From positions 1,800,230-1,864,229 of the forward strand of contig WARS01000007.1 in NCBI GenBank assembly GCA_008933995.1: 64,000 nucleotides of DNA, read 5' to 3'. The notes under the pieces were generated by a model, which was given only the letters and a program-made list of their open reading frames with translations, did no database searches and was not told where the DNA came from. Numbering within the stretch: the first letter of the stretch is position 1; every line of letters begins with the position of its first letter. Made by a program: the position numbers and the translations under genes. The stretch comes from Datnioides undecimradiatus. Taxonomy: Eukaryota > Chordata > Actinopteri > Lobotiformes > Datnioididae. Below, piece by piece: positions 63,481 to 64,000 of this stretch.

Positions 63481-64000
63481 AGACGGGGGGGAAAAGACAA
63501 ATTTCTAGGAGGTATTTACTTACAGCACAGTGAAGTATAGCGAGGCATGACAATACCCTAAACTCAGAGCAGGGCGAGACGGGGCAGCAGCTTCGTTCAA
63601 CGCCGAAAAAAAAAAACGGGAAAACCTTCATGTAACCACCATCACGGCTCCAACTTTACTGCTCTCACGTTTTATCAAAGTTTCTCTTCTAAAAATACTC
63701 CAGGCCGAGACTGAAATGCTCCCGGACGGAGCGCAAGAACGGGCCAATTTGAGCTGTCAGAAGTACAAATCAAGCCAGCGACTGGGTTTCGCGCAACATA
63801 AATGAGCATTCAAATTACAAAAACAACATAAAAGGCTTTTTCTTCACATTTTGTTTGGATATGGATGTGAGCAAAGCTTGAGGCGATCCTAATGTCACAC
63901 TGCTGGCTCGGTTTTTTTGTGTAATTTAGCAGAGAGATGCTGAAAACCTTCAAAACGGTCGTCGGCGTGCGCTACACAGACGCGATGTTGCGAGCAGCTC

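Larger units (their letters stand above)
46607..64000 (-). other. trabd2b: Large trabd2b intron, open at the window end
   Basis: I searched the minus strand for the expected upstream coding pieces (ELIYKRNER, YTTEDLIKHYNCGDLS, NFSQV, GTIHVPYTRVWDF) and found none. At least 17.4 kb of intron therefore probably lies here, in keeping with the very large introns of human TRABD2B. It contains a possible regulatory stretch (47240-47460), a possible unassigned terminal exon (50258-50364), repeat R2 (52555-53140), a hAT-like element (57092-57367), a CA microsatellite (56400-56434) and a short exact duplication (55780-55799, 58711-58730). The stretches 47470-50000, 50520-52550, 53150-55770 and 57370-63230 otherwise show nothing I can name. 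Confidence 0.6.

Overview
The window looks like teleost (probably percomorph) nuclear DNA. It is AT-leaning and almost gene-free. It carries many (CA)n/(GT)n microsatellites, a non-autonomous hAT transposon with an intact 8-bp target-site duplication, and several dispersed repeats whose wording I know from other bony-fish genomes. There are no rRNA, tRNA, CRISPR or bacterial features.

The one gene I can identify is on the minus strand. Three exons (46516-46606, 42555-42830, 38747-38948) join in phase into the last ~189 residues of a TIKI/TraB-domain Wnt protease, best matched to trabd2b (tiki2). They encode the end of the TraB catalytic domain, starting in the second GxxH motif, then an acidic and proline-rich linker, a strongly basic cluster, the conserved FNDLWVRIEE segment and a hydrophobic C-terminal membrane tail. 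The N-terminal exons are not visible and should lie beyond 64000. Thus 46607-64000 is one large intron (or an intron with undetected exons), and 1 to about 37.4 kb is downstream intergenic DNA. In human the neighbour on that side of TRABD2B is FOXD2 across a gene desert, so distal regulatory elements are plausible here, but this is inference.

Layout: 44-676 hAT element; 1328-1650 and 44700-45075 two copies of one dispersed repeat; 11130-11660, 18021-18140 and 52555-53140 members of a GCTAACATGCTAA-type fish repeat; 14465-14580 and 24236-24420 further fish repeats; 57092-57367 a second, decayed hAT-like element. Short hairpins lie at 2600-2634 and 21290-21420. Several stretches (for example 16440-16760, 17130-17420, 25890-25990, 47240-47460, 63240-63480) have the look of conserved noncoding elements, with homeobox, POU, SOX or FOX-type motifs, but no alignment was possible.

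The most curious unexplained item is 50258-50364 on the minus strand, inside the large trabd2b intron. It has a splice-acceptor-like boundary, a short coding-like frame with GC-rich third positions, a stop codon, and doubled AATAAA signals about 215 nt further on. It may be an unrecognised terminal exon (alternative isoform or nested gene), an old gene fragment, or chance.
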